Below are positions 29,967 to 38,309 of a stretch of DNA of 64,000 bases, in pieces. Both the position numbers and the translations under genes were made by a program. The notes beneath the pieces were generated by a model. That model worked only from the letters and a program-made list of their open reading frames with translations. It ran no database searches and was not told the DNA's origin. This DNA comes from an uncultured Marinobacter sp. (GTDB taxonomy: Bacteria > Pseudomonadota > Gammaproteobacteria > Pseudomonadales > Oleiphilaceae), in NCBI RefSeq assembly GCF_947488835.1, contig NZ_CANLBK010000001.1, positions 1,736,001-1,800,000 of the forward strand, written 5' to 3'. Every line of letters starts with the position of its first letter. Position 1 is the first letter of the stretch.

Positions 29967-30007
29967 TGCCCCCAAATTTCATAGACTGGAAGCCTGTCTG
30001 GCTAGTT

Positions 30008-31666
30008 TCACAGCAAAAGGGAGCGAATATCCCCAAGCAGCTCACCAAGCAATGAGGTAAAGCGCGCTGCATCAGCCCCGTTCACCGCTCGGTGATCGTA
30101 AGACAACGACAGCGGTAGCATCAGCCTCGGCTGAAACTCGCTTCCATCCCATACAGGCTTCATTGCAGCCCGGGACACCCCAAGAATCGCCACCTCCGGC
30201 GTATTCACAATTGGCGTGAAAGCCGTACCACCGATTCCACCCAAGCTTGTAATGGTGAAACAAGCGCCCTGCATCTCTGCAGGCTTTAACTTCCTGTCAC
30301 GGGCTTTCTGGGCAAGCTCGGCACTTTCTGCCGCCAACTCCCAAAGGCCTTTCTGATCGACATCGCGAATCACCGGAACCATCAGCCCGTTGGGCGTATC
30401 CACAGCAATACCAATATGAATGTATTGCTTGCGAACCACCTCTTTGCGCTCCAAATCCAGAGACACGTTGAATTGCGGCAGCTCCGCCAATGCCGTTGCA
30501 CAGGCCTTGAGAATAAACGGCAACGGCGTCATCTTCACGCCCCTCTTTTCACCAGCCGCTTTCTGGGATTTTCGGAATGCCTCCATATCGGAGATATCCG
30601 CATCCTCAAACTGGGTGACGTGGGGCACGTTCAGCCAACTGCGCTGCATGTTGCTGGCCGTCACCGCCATCATCCGTGACATGGGCTCTCGCTCAATATC
30701 ACCGAATTGGCTGAAATCTGGCAGCTTCACACCTGGTATTCCAGACCCCGTACCAGCGCCCGAACTTCCTTGCTGAGTCTGTTGCAGCTGACTTTTCACA
30801 TAATCGTTCACATCGTCTTTCAGAATCCGGCTTTTCGGGCCAGACCCTTTGATGCGAGTCATATCTGCACCCAGCTCGCGAGCCAGTTTGCGCACGGCCG
30901 GGCCAGCATGAACTCTGGAACCCGGCGAAGGCGGCTCGTAGGTTGAGCTCTGGGGCTGTGCCTCGGGCTCCTTCGACGGCTTATCATCGGCTTCAGGTTC
31001 AGGCTTTGCTTCCTGGCCCGAGTCGGCAGCCGTCTCGCCCTGATCGTCATCGTCCTCGTCGCTATCGTCGGCGACCGTCATTTCCAGGAGCTTGTCGCCT
31101 TCAGACAACTTGTCTCCTTCACTCACCAGAACCTTCACCACCTTACCGGCGTATGGAGACGGTATATCCATGGATGCCTTATCGGATTCAACCGTTACCA
31201 AAGACGCATCTACCTCAATGGTGTCGCCTTCAGATATGTTGACCTCGATAACCGGCACGTCTTCCATACCATCCAGAGGCGGAACCAACACCGTTTCCGT
31301 GCGGGAGCCGCCTGACTTTTTCTTCGGTTCTGGCTTGGGTTTTTCGGGCTCGGGCTTTCCATCCGAATCAGCACTGGACTCACTTTCTGCTTTCGCTTCC
31401 GGCTCATCGTCAGTTCCGCCAGAAGCTCCGCCAGCGTCCATCATTGCCACCACGTCGCCTTCTTTCACCTTGTCCCCAACCTTCACGGAAAGCTTGGTGA
31501 TTTTACCGGCACCAGGGGATGGCAAATCTACAGAGGCCTTATCGGTTTCAACAGTCAGAATGGAGTCCTCTGCCTCAACCGAGTCGCCAACACTGACCAG
31601 AATCTCGATTATCTCAACTTCATCTGCCCCGCCAAGATCGGGAACCTTGATTTCCTGTTCGCTCAT
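30008..31666 (-). CDS. aceF: Pyruvate dehydrogenase E2, dihydrolipoamide acetyltransferase
   Basis: 552 residues from the ATG at 31666 (AAGGAG upstream). Two lipoyl domains are visible with lysine sites in ETDKASVDLP (about residue 42) and ESDKASMDIP (about 160), joined by long acidic Glu/Asp/Pro-rich linkers. A peripheral subunit-binding domain (about 255-290) and the catalytic core follow, ending SLSYDHRAVNGADAARFT. The active-site motif reads DHRxxNG, as in Pseudomonas-type E2, not DHRxxDG. It moves acetyl groups to CoA. It begins 10 bp after aceE. Confidence 0.95.
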   Translation of the reverse strand: MSEQEIKVPDLGGADEVEIIEILVSVGDSVEAEDSILTVETDKASVDLPSPGAGKITKLSVKVGDKVKEGDVVAMMDAGGASGGTDDEPEAKAESESSADSDGKPEPEKPKPEPKKKSGGSRTETVLVPPLDGMEDVPVIEVNISEGDTIEVDASLVTVESDKASMDIPSPYAGKVVKVLVSEGDKLSEGDKLLEMTVADDSDEDDDDQGETAADSGQEAKPEPEADDKPSKEPEAQPQSSTYEPPSPGSRVHAGPAVRKLARELGADMTRIKGSGPKSRILKDDVNDYVKSQLQQTQQGSSGAGTGSGIPGVKLPDFSQFGDIEREPMSRMMAVTASNMQRSWLNVPHVTQFEDADISDMEAFRKSQKAAGEKRGVKMTPLPFILKACATALAELPQFNVSLDLERKEVVRKQYIHIGIAVDTPNGLMVPVIRDVDQKGLWELAAESAELAQKARDRKLKPAEMQGACFTITSLGGIGGTAFTPIVNTPEVAILGVSRAAMKPVWDGSEFQPRLMLPLSLSYDHRAVNGADAARFTSLLGELLGDIRSLLL

Positions 31667-31676
31667 GACGGTCTCC

Positions 31677-34340
31677 TTAGCAGTGCGCCGGGTTCGTTTT
31701 ATTACGATCGATACCGTACTTGCGCATGGCTTCAAGAACCTGCTCCTGCTTCACCTCGCCATCTTTGGCCAAGGCCGACAGAGCAGCTACCGTTACGTAA
31801 TAACGATCCACCTCGAAGAAGCTTCTCAGCTTCTCGCGAGTGTCACTGCGACCAAAACCATCGGTACCCAGTGTCAGGAATGTTTTGGGGATGAACGCAC
31901 GCAGTTGCTCGGAGTGCAGCTTGACGTAATCTGTCGACGATACGACAGGGCCTGTCTGCTTCTCCAGGCACTGAGTGACGTGAGCCTTACGAACCTTGTC
32001 ATCCGGATGCAGCAGGTTCCAACGTTCAACGTGCTGACCGTCTCGGGCAAGTTCGTTAAAGCTGGTGACGCTCCAGACATCGGAGGCTATACCCCAGTCG
32101 TCTTTCAGCATCTGAGCCGCTGCCCGCACTTCGTTGAGAATGGCTCCGGCACCCAGTAGCTGTACACGCAGCTTTTTCTTGCCACCTTTTACTTCGACGG
32201 ATTCGAACTTGTACATGCCTTTGATAATGTCGTCTTCCACGCCCTTGGGCATGGCCGGCTGCTCATAGTTCTCGTTTTCCATGGTGATGTAGTAGAAAAC
32301 GTTTTTATTCTCTTCAAACATTTCCTTCATGCCGTGGTGAATCACTACGGCCATCTCATATCCGAATGCCGGATCGTACGCTTTACAGTTGGGAATGGTG
32401 TTTGCCAGCACATGGCTGTGACCATCCTGGTGCTGCAAGCCTTCACCATTCAGCGTAGTGCGCCCGGCAGTGCCTCCAATAAGGAAACCACGCGCCTGCA
32501 TGTCGCCGGATGCCCAAGCCAGATCGCCCACGCGCTGGAAGCCAAACATGGAGTAGAACGCGTAGAACGGAATCAGCGGGAAGTTGTTGTTGCTATAAGA
32601 TGTCGCAGCCGCCATCCACGCGGCCATAGCACCACCTTCGTTAATACCTTCCTGCAGAATCTGTCCTTTCTTGTCCTCCCGGTAATACATGATCTGTTCA
32701 CGATCCTGGGGTACATACTTTTGCCCCTCAGACGTGTAGATCCCCAGCTGACGGAACATACCTTCCATACCGAAGGTACGAGCCTCATCCGGCACGATTG
32801 GCACTATCCGCTTGCCAATACGCTTATCTTTAACGAGCGCTCCCAGCAGGCGCACAAACGCCATGGTTGTGGAGATTTCACGGCCACTAGAACCTTCCAG
32901 AACCTGTTTGAAAATATCCAGATCAGGAATCTGAAGAGGCTGACAATCCTTGCGGCGACGGGGATAAAAGCCACCCAACTCCTGCCTGCGCTTGTTCATG
33001 TACACCAGCTCGGGGCTGTCTGGCGCTGGCCGGTAATAGGGTACGTCTTCCAGCTCTTCATCTTTCAGCGGAATTGCAAAGCGATCGCGGAATGACTTGA
33101 GGGTTTCAATATCCAGCTTCTTCAGTGAGTGGGCCGTGTTCTGAGACTCGCCCGCCGCACCAAAACCATAACCTTTAATCGTGTGCGCAAGAATAACCGT
33201 CGGCTTGCCGTTCGCCTCGGTCATAGCCTTCTGATAAGCGGCGTACACTTTGTAGGGGTCGTGACCACCCCGATTGAGCTTGTTGATATCTTCGTCGGTC
33301 CAGTCTTCTACCAGCTTGGCCAACTGCGGGTACTTGCCAAAGAAGTGTTTGCGGGTATGGGATGGACCGTTATGGGTAAAGTTCTGCAGGTCACCATCGC
33401 AAATCTCGTCCATGGCCCGCTGCATAACGCCGTGTTCATCCAGGTCGAACAGGGTGTCCCAAACCCGACCCCAAACCACCTTGATCACGTTCCAGCCAGC
33501 TCCCCGGAAGGTGCCTTCAAGCTCTTGAATAATCTTACCGTTACCACGCACCGGACCATCCAGGCGTTGCAGGTTACAGTTCACCACAAACACCAGGTTG
33601 TCGAGATTTTCCCGACCGGCTTTTGAGATACACCCCAGGGTTTCCGGCTCGTCGGTCTCACCATCACCCACAAAGCACCAAACCTTGCGATTGCCCATTT
33701 CAACGAGTTCGCGGCTATCCAGGTACTTCATCACGTGGGCCTGATAAATGGCCTGAATCGGCCCAAGCCCCATAGATACGGTGGGGAACTGCCAGTAATC
33801 CGGCATTAGCCAGGGGTGCGGATACGAGGAGAGGCCGTCTCCATCCACTTCCTCGCGATATTTATCAAGCTGGGCTTCTGTAAACCGTCCTTCCAGAAAA
33901 GACCGAGCGTAGTTGCCCGGCGAGGCGTGACCCTGAAAATAGATCAAGTCGGACTCACGCTTTTCATCACCACCATGGAAAAAGTAGTTAAAGCCAACGT
34001 CGTAGAGCGTGGCTGCAGATGAGAAGGTCGATATATGGCCGCCCAGATCGCCCGGCCGCTTGTTGGCACGCACAACCATGGCCATGGCGTTCCAGCGGAT
34101 CAGTGACCGAATCCGGCGCTCCATAAACAGGTCGCCCGGCATCCGCGCTTCCTGGGTTGCCGGAATAGTATTTCGGAACGGTGTAGTAATTGAATACGGC
34201 AGCTCGGTGCCGTCACGGCTGGCACGCTCAGAAAGGCGCTCCAGAATGTACTTAACCCGCTCTATGCCTTCGTTCTCCATGAGCGACTCAAGTGCATCAA
34301 GCCATTCGCTCGTTTCTATGGGATCATCATCCTGGTACAT
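31677..34340 (-). CDS. aceE: Pyruvate dehydrogenase E1 component AceE (homodimeric type)
   Basis: 887 residues, as for E. coli AceE. The thiamine diphosphate motif runs from GDGETDEPETLG to VFVVNCNLQRLDGPV (about residues 226-260). Other family blocks include GGHISTFSSAATLYDVGFNYFF and HTIKGYGFGAAGE. The start ATG at 34340 follows a GGGGGAGG ribosome site; a TTG just before it is unnecessary. It decarboxylates pyruvate and acetylates AceF. No lpd gene follows, so E3 must be encoded elsewhere. Confidence 0.96.
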   Translation of the reverse strand: MYQDDDPIETSEWLDALESLMENEGIERVKYILERLSERASRDGTELPYSITTPFRNTIPATQEARMPGDLFMERRIRSLIRWNAMAMVVRANKRPGDLGGHISTFSSAATLYDVGFNYFFHGGDEKRESDLIYFQGHASPGNYARSFLEGRFTEAQLDKYREEVDGDGLSSYPHPWLMPDYWQFPTVSMGLGPIQAIYQAHVMKYLDSRELVEMGNRKVWCFVGDGETDEPETLGCISKAGRENLDNLVFVVNCNLQRLDGPVRGNGKIIQELEGTFRGAGWNVIKVVWGRVWDTLFDLDEHGVMQRAMDEICDGDLQNFTHNGPSHTRKHFFGKYPQLAKLVEDWTDEDINKLNRGGHDPYKVYAAYQKAMTEANGKPTVILAHTIKGYGFGAAGESQNTAHSLKKLDIETLKSFRDRFAIPLKDEELEDVPYYRPAPDSPELVYMNKRRQELGGFYPRRRKDCQPLQIPDLDIFKQVLEGSSGREISTTMAFVRLLGALVKDKRIGKRIVPIVPDEARTFGMEGMFRQLGIYTSEGQKYVPQDREQIMYYREDKKGQILQEGINEGGAMAAWMAAATSYSNNNFPLIPFYAFYSMFGFQRVGDLAWASGDMQARGFLIGGTAGRTTLNGEGLQHQDGHSHVLANTIPNCKAYDPAFGYEMAVVIHHGMKEMFEENKNVFYYITMENENYEQPAMPKGVEDDIIKGMYKFESVEVKGGKKKLRVQLLGAGAILNEVRAAAQMLKDDWGIASDVWSVTSFNELARDGQHVERWNLLHPDDKVRKAHVTQCLEKQTGPVVSSTDYVKLHSEQLRAFIPKTFLTLGTDGFGRSDTREKLRSFFEVDRYYVTVAALSALAKDGEVKQEQVLEAMRKYGIDRNKTNPAHC

Positions 34341-34993
34341 CAAACCTCCCCCTTCGCATCCAAAAGTGCTGCAAGTGCCAGGCGTGGCACCCGCGCATGC
34401 GGTATCAAGTTAACTGCAACAACGGCAACGTTTTCGTTATGTATTTTTTTCCGGTAGACATACCGGTCAAGGTTACTAACTGCGTCCATCAAGCATAGAA
34501 CAGCTTTTCTGTTTTTACTGCCCGTCCCTGCCGGATGATCAGACTGTGGCGCCAAACCAGCCAGGTATCATTCGGTCAGTACTCAAAATCCGTAGTATTT
34601 TTACTACGCATTTACGGTAAAAACCAACAAAAAGGCGAAACCTACGCGCCAAACACAATCACAATTACGATTAGTTACGCAATAATGCCCTTTTTAAGAG
34701 CACCAAACAACCAGACTCAGACCAACGTCTTAGTCGCGATAACACCCAAGCTTTCATTACCACGCTAAACGATCTTGACACTCAAGCCTGCCGCGAAACC
34801 ATATTTTTATGTATACATTTCAATTTGTTACGGTCACAAAAACAAAATAACCGAATTTTCTTCTGCGCATTTTTAATTAGACCTGAAACTAAACAATAAT
34901 TTATGTATACTCGCCTGCCCATTTTTTGACCACCGGAGCGGCGTTTATTTTGCGCTCCTGACATTTCATACCTTTAATTACTGAGGGCGAACC
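34341..34993. other. Intergenic region between divergent aceE and kamA
   Basis: About 650 bp, clearly richer in A+T than the surroundings, with no convincing coding sequence. It holds an 18-bp palindrome at 34591-34608 and two copies of atgtatac (around 34808 and 34902) toward kamA. The second includes TATACT, a possible -10 for kamA. Confidence 0.6.
34591..34608. promoter_or_regulatory. Palindrome upstream of aceE
   Basis: cgtagtatttttactacg: 7-bp arms with a 4-nt centre, 250 bp upstream of aceE. A candidate regulator site; it does not match the E. coli PdhR consensus (TGGT-N3-ACCA). Confidence 0.35.
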
Positions 34994-36358
34994 ATGAACT
35001 CAATCGTCACTTTTCCAAACCGGATTCCTACAACAGAATTCGAGGAACGACGCTTCAAGGTTTATACAGACCGCCAACTAGACAAAATCGAGATCATCCA
35101 GAATCTTCCGGAAGAGACCCTGTTTGAAATGAAGGTAGTAGCCAGCGTGCTGCCCTTCCGTGTGAACGAGTACGTGATCAACGAACTGATTAACTGGGAC
35201 AAGGTACCCAACGACCCCATTTATCAGTTGGTGTTCCCGCAAAAAGGCATGCTGAAAGACGAGCACTTTGACCGCATGGCCAAGCTGCACCGGGAAGGCG
35301 CGGAGAAGAAAGAGATTCAAGCGGTAGCAAAAGAGATCCGTGACGACCTGAACCCGCACCCAGCCGGCCAAATGGAAATGAACATGCCGGAGCTGGAAGG
35401 CGAAGTGCTCGACGGGGTGCAGCACAAATATCGCGAAACCGTGCTCTTCTTCCCGGCCCAGGGCCAGACCTGCCACTCTTATTGCACCTTCTGCTTCCGC
35501 TGGGCGCAGTTTGTGGGCGACAAAGACCTGAAGATGTCCAGCACCGAGGCTGAAAAGCTGCACGGCTACCTGCAGGAGCACACAGAAGTAACCGACCTGC
35601 TGGTAACCGGTGGCGACCCCATGGTGATGAAGACCAAGAGCCTGGCCCAGTACCTTGAACCTCTGTTACAGCCAGAGTTTGACCACATCCAGACCATTCG
35701 CATTGGCACCAAGGCTTTAACCTTCTGGCCGTACCGCTTTGTGACTGATAAAGATGCTGACGAGCTAATTGAGTTGTTCGCCAAACTGGTAGATGCCGGT
35801 AAGCACATTGCGATCATGGCCCACTACAACCACTGGCAAGAAATCACCACCGACATCGCCGAAGAAGCCATCCGTCGCATTCGCGCCACCGGTGCTGAAA
35901 TTCGCGCACAAGGGCCGCTGATCAAGCACGTTAACGACAATGCAGATGACTGGGCCAAGCTCTGGAAGAAAGAAGTTCAGCTGGGCATCATCCCCTACTA
36001 CATGTTTGTAGAGCGGGATACCGGCGCCAAGAACTACTTTGAAGTGCCGCTAGCCGAAGCCTTCCAGATTTACCGCGAGGCCATGAAAAAAGTCAGCGGC
36101 CTGGCCCGCACTGCTCGCGGACCTAGCATGAGTGCAGGGCCCGGCAAGGTAGAAGTTCAGGGCATTGCAGAAGTCGCCGGTGAGAAAGTCTTTGTGCTGC
36201 GCTTCCTGCAGGGCCGTAACCCGGACTGGGTACAGCGCCCGTTCTTTGCCAAGTACAGCGAAACAGCTACCTGGCTGCATGAGCTGGAGCCGGCATTCGG
36301 GGAGGAGAAGTTCTTCTTTGAGGATGAGTTTGAGGAAATGAAGAAAGGGAATGGCTAA
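34994..36358 (+). CDS. KamA family radical SAM protein (lysine 2,3-aminomutase-like)
   Basis: 454 residues. The radical SAM cluster motif is C160-x3-C164-x2-C167 within TCHSYCTFCFRWAQF. The region LLVTGGDPMVMKTKSLAQYL matches the SAM-binding GGDP block, and a PLP-type lysine region is likely further on. It is longer than EpmB (about 340 residues), and no efp or epmA gene is near, so it is more likely a KamA/YodO relative; the substrate may be lysine or another amino acid. GAGGG lies 8 nt upstream. A strong terminator follows at 36386. Confidence 0.85.
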   Translation: MNSIVTFPNRIPTTEFEERRFKVYTDRQLDKIEIIQNLPEETLFEMKVVASVLPFRVNEYVINELINWDKVPNDPIYQLVFPQKGMLKDEHFDRMAKLHREGAEKKEIQAVAKEIRDDLNPHPAGQMEMNMPELEGEVLDGVQHKYRETVLFFPAQGQTCHSYCTFCFRWAQFVGDKDLKMSSTEAEKLHGYLQEHTEVTDLLVTGGDPMVMKTKSLAQYLEPLLQPEFDHIQTIRIGTKALTFWPYRFVTDKDADELIELFAKLVDAGKHIAIMAHYNHWQEITTDIAEEAIRRIRATGAEIRAQGPLIKHVNDNADDWAKLWKKEVQLGIIPYYMFVERDTGAKNYFEVPLAEAFQIYREAMKKVSGLARTARGPSMSAGPGKVEVQGIAEVAGEKVFVLRFLQGRNPDWVQRPFFAKYSETATWLHELEPAFGEEKFFFEDEFEEMKKGNG

Positions 36359-36385
36359 GAGGCCGTGACCTGATAAGAGATGGAG

Positions 36386-36423
36386 AAAAGGGCCAGATGA
36401 AGGGATTCATCTGGCCCTTTTTC
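36386..36423 (+). terminator. Terminator of the kamA-like gene
   Basis: A perfect 15-bp stem (36386-36400 with 36407-36421), 6-nt loop, ending in TTTTTC, 28 bp after the stop codon. A textbook Rho-independent terminator. Confidence 0.92.
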
Positions 36424-36563
36424 TTGGCCCCCAGCTCTCCAGCCACTCATTTCAAAGGATTGCGGTTCATGCAGAATCTGCAACCTGCATCCAAATTGCA
36501 CCCAACACCGTAAGGTCTATCATTAACTAAAACCATCTAAGAACCTACCTGCGGGAGCCAAAC

Positions 36564-37124
36564 ATGCAAGCCTCCGGAAAACCCTGGCTCACCAACAAAG
36601 TTTGGCTCGCCCTGCCCATCATTCTGTTACTCCTGCTTGCCCGCTGCAGCAGCGACAACAACGACGAAACCGAAGCGGCCAGCCAACAGAACCAACCCAT
36701 TGACCAGAGCAGTGATGAGCCACAAGCCAGCGCCGCACTGGTATCATCGAGCAATAAACGCTTTACCTCCAGTCAGATCAAAGCCGCCATGCGTGAACAC
36801 ATCGCCAAACGCACAGCGCTCGGCAACCCCGGTGTTTTCGAAATTACCGACCCGCGCACCAGCCAAAACCTGGAACTGCAGTTTCAGGTCATCCACGACC
36901 CGGTTCGAGTGATCGACGGCAAGTTCTATTTCGCCTGCACCAATTTCGCTGCTATCAACGACCCGGACAAAACCTATGACCTGGATTTCTGGCTGCAGGA
37001 GCTGGATGGTGAACTGGTGGTCTACGAAGAAAACGTCCACAAGCTACCCATACGATCAGACAATCAATGGGTACAAGAGCCGCGATACAACTTTGTGAAT
37101 GACCGGATCAACCTTCTCCGGTAG
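36564..37124 (+). CDS. Uncharacterised membrane-anchored or lipoprotein-like protein
   Basis: 186 residues. An N-terminal hydrophobic stretch (residues 13-26) is followed by C28 in LLLARCSS, which looks like a lipobox but has Arg just before the Cys, where Ala, Gly or Ser is usual; lipidation is therefore uncertain. A Gln/Ser/Asp-rich linker (30-60) leads to a small folded domain with FYFACTNFAAIN and WLQELDGELVVYEENVH. GGGAG lies 7 nt before the ATG. It is followed after 14 bp by the desaturase-family gene and probably shares its transcript. I do not recognise the family. Confidence 0.75.
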   Translation: MQASGKPWLTNKVWLALPIILLLLLARCSSDNNDETEAASQQNQPIDQSSDEPQASAALVSSSNKRFTSSQIKAAMREHIAKRTALGNPGVFEITDPRTSQNLELQFQVIHDPVRVIDGKFYFACTNFAAINDPDKTYDLDFWLQELDGELVVYEENVHKLPIRSDNQWVQEPRYNFVNDRINLLR

Positions 37125-37138
37125 GCAGGCGCGTAGCT

Positions 37139-37933
37139 ATGGATGACGCAAAGCTGATTATCTTCCTGCTGGGTTTCGCTCTTCTCTACGGCGTGGAAAC
37201 CCTGTTTTCAGCTCGTCCCTGGAAAGAAGCGCGGGGCAAGCGCCTGCGCACTCACCTGTCCATGGCTATTTTCAATACGGTACTGCTCAAACTGATCATT
37301 CTGGCGCCGTTTCTATACTGGACTGAATGGGTTGTGGAACAGGGATGGGGTCTGGCACCCATGCTTGGTTATAGCGGGCTCGGTGGCATTCTTGCCACCA
37401 TTATTGTGCTGGATATGCTGGACTACTGGTGGCACCGGTTTAATCACAGGCTGGGCCTGCTTTGGCGGTTCCACAAGGTTCACCATGTGGACACCCACGT
37501 GGACATAACCACAGCGCTGAGATTTCACCCGGGGGAGCTCTTCATTTCTTTCTTCGTGAAGCTAACCTGGATTGCGCTTTGGGGGCCATCCCTTGCGGGC
37601 TTTATTGCATTCGAAATTGCGGTAAGCCTTGCCAGCCAGTTTCATCACTCCAACATTGATCTACCAGAGCGCTGGGAGCGCAGGCTAAGGAAATTCATCG
37701 TCACGCCCCGATTTCATGCCAGCCATCACACTGTGGCCCGGCGCACAGGCGATGCCAATTTTGCCACTATCTTTATTGTTTGGGATCGCCTGTTTGGCAC
37801 CTACGCCGAACCCGACGAACAGGAGATGACACATCTGGGCTTGCCAGAAGGTCGCGACGACTATTTATCCTTCAGCACCTGGCTAACGGAACCATTCCGA
37901 CCACGGAATCAGGCGCCGGAAAATCCACCCTAG
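37139..37933 (+). CDS. Sterol desaturase / fatty acid hydroxylase family protein
   Basis: 264 residues with four membrane segments and the complete set of di-iron histidine boxes: HRFNH (HX3H), HKVHH (HX2HH) and HASHH (HX2HH), plus the distal FHPGE. The C-terminal FIVWDRLFGTYAEPDEQE mirrors the end of the superfamily fold and is similar in kind to the partial gene at 1-639. It probably hydroxylates or desaturates a membrane lipid; substrate unknown. It lies 14 bp after the lipoprotein-like gene. Confidence 0.88.
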   Translation: MDDAKLIIFLLGFALLYGVETLFSARPWKEARGKRLRTHLSMAIFNTVLLKLIILAPFLYWTEWVVEQGWGLAPMLGYSGLGGILATIIVLDMLDYWWHRFNHRLGLLWRFHKVHHVDTHVDITTALRFHPGELFISFFVKLTWIALWGPSLAGFIAFEIAVSLASQFHHSNIDLPERWERRLRKFIVTPRFHASHHTVARRTGDANFATIFIVWDRLFGTYAEPDEQEMTHLGLPEGRDDYLSFSTWLTEPFRPRNQAPENPP

Positions 37934-37999
37934 GGCATTGCCCGTATATCAAGTTGCACTTATAAATAAGTGGCAATGACATCAAAAAGGAGAAATAAA

Positions 38000-38233
38000 A
38001 TGAAAATGCTCCAATCAATTACCTACCTGCTATTCCTGCTGGCCGCCTTCGCATTCGGCGGCGTTGCCGTGGCTCAAGACGAGCATGGTGGAACCGCTGT
38101 TGAAGAGAGTAGTGGTGATGAGCATGCAGGAGAAGCAGCCGATTCTGACGAGGATTCAAAGAAAGAAGAGGAAGAAGATGAGCATGCCGGGGAAGAGGCT
38201 GACTCTGACGAACATGCGGGGGATGACGCTTAA
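38000..38233 (+). CDS. Small secreted acidic repeat protein
   Basis: 77 residues from the ATG at 38000, preceded by AAAGGAG at ideal spacing. A clear Sec signal peptide (residues 1-26, ending VAVAQ) is followed by a mature part of about 50 residues that is almost all Asp, Glu, Ser, Ala, Gly and His. The unit DEHAGE-x-ADSDE is repeated about twice, with partial copies at both ends. No Cys and no aromatic residue is present in the mature part, so it is likely disordered. The His/acid clusters could bind metal ions, but that is speculation. A terminator follows at 38268. Confidence 0.75.
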   Translation: MKMLQSITYLLFLLAAFAFGGVAVAQDEHGGTAVEESSGDEHAGEAADSDEDSKKEEEEDEHAGEEADSDEHAGDDA

Positions 38234-38267
38234 AGCCCGTTCTTTGAGCCGATCCATCAGTGTGTAC

Positions 38268-38299
38268 CCCAGGGAGCAAGGTTTCACTCACTCCCTGGG
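38268..38299. terminator. Bidirectional terminator hairpin
   Basis: A 9-bp stem (38268-38276 with 38291-38299) between the acidic protein gene and the convergent lipoprotein gene at 38310. Only a short T-rich stretch (TATTTCT) follows on the plus strand. Confidence 0.6.
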
Positions 38300-38309
38300 A
38301 TATTTCTGA

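Noticed and set aside
31092..32159. Long plus-strand open frame (355 codons) opposite aceF and aceE
   Set aside because: Low-complexity Ser/Thr-rich product caused by the complement of acidic linkers in aceF; no ribosome site.
34535..34768. Possible 77-codon gene in the aceE-kamA gap
   Set aside because: No ribosome site, unusual composition and no recognisable features.
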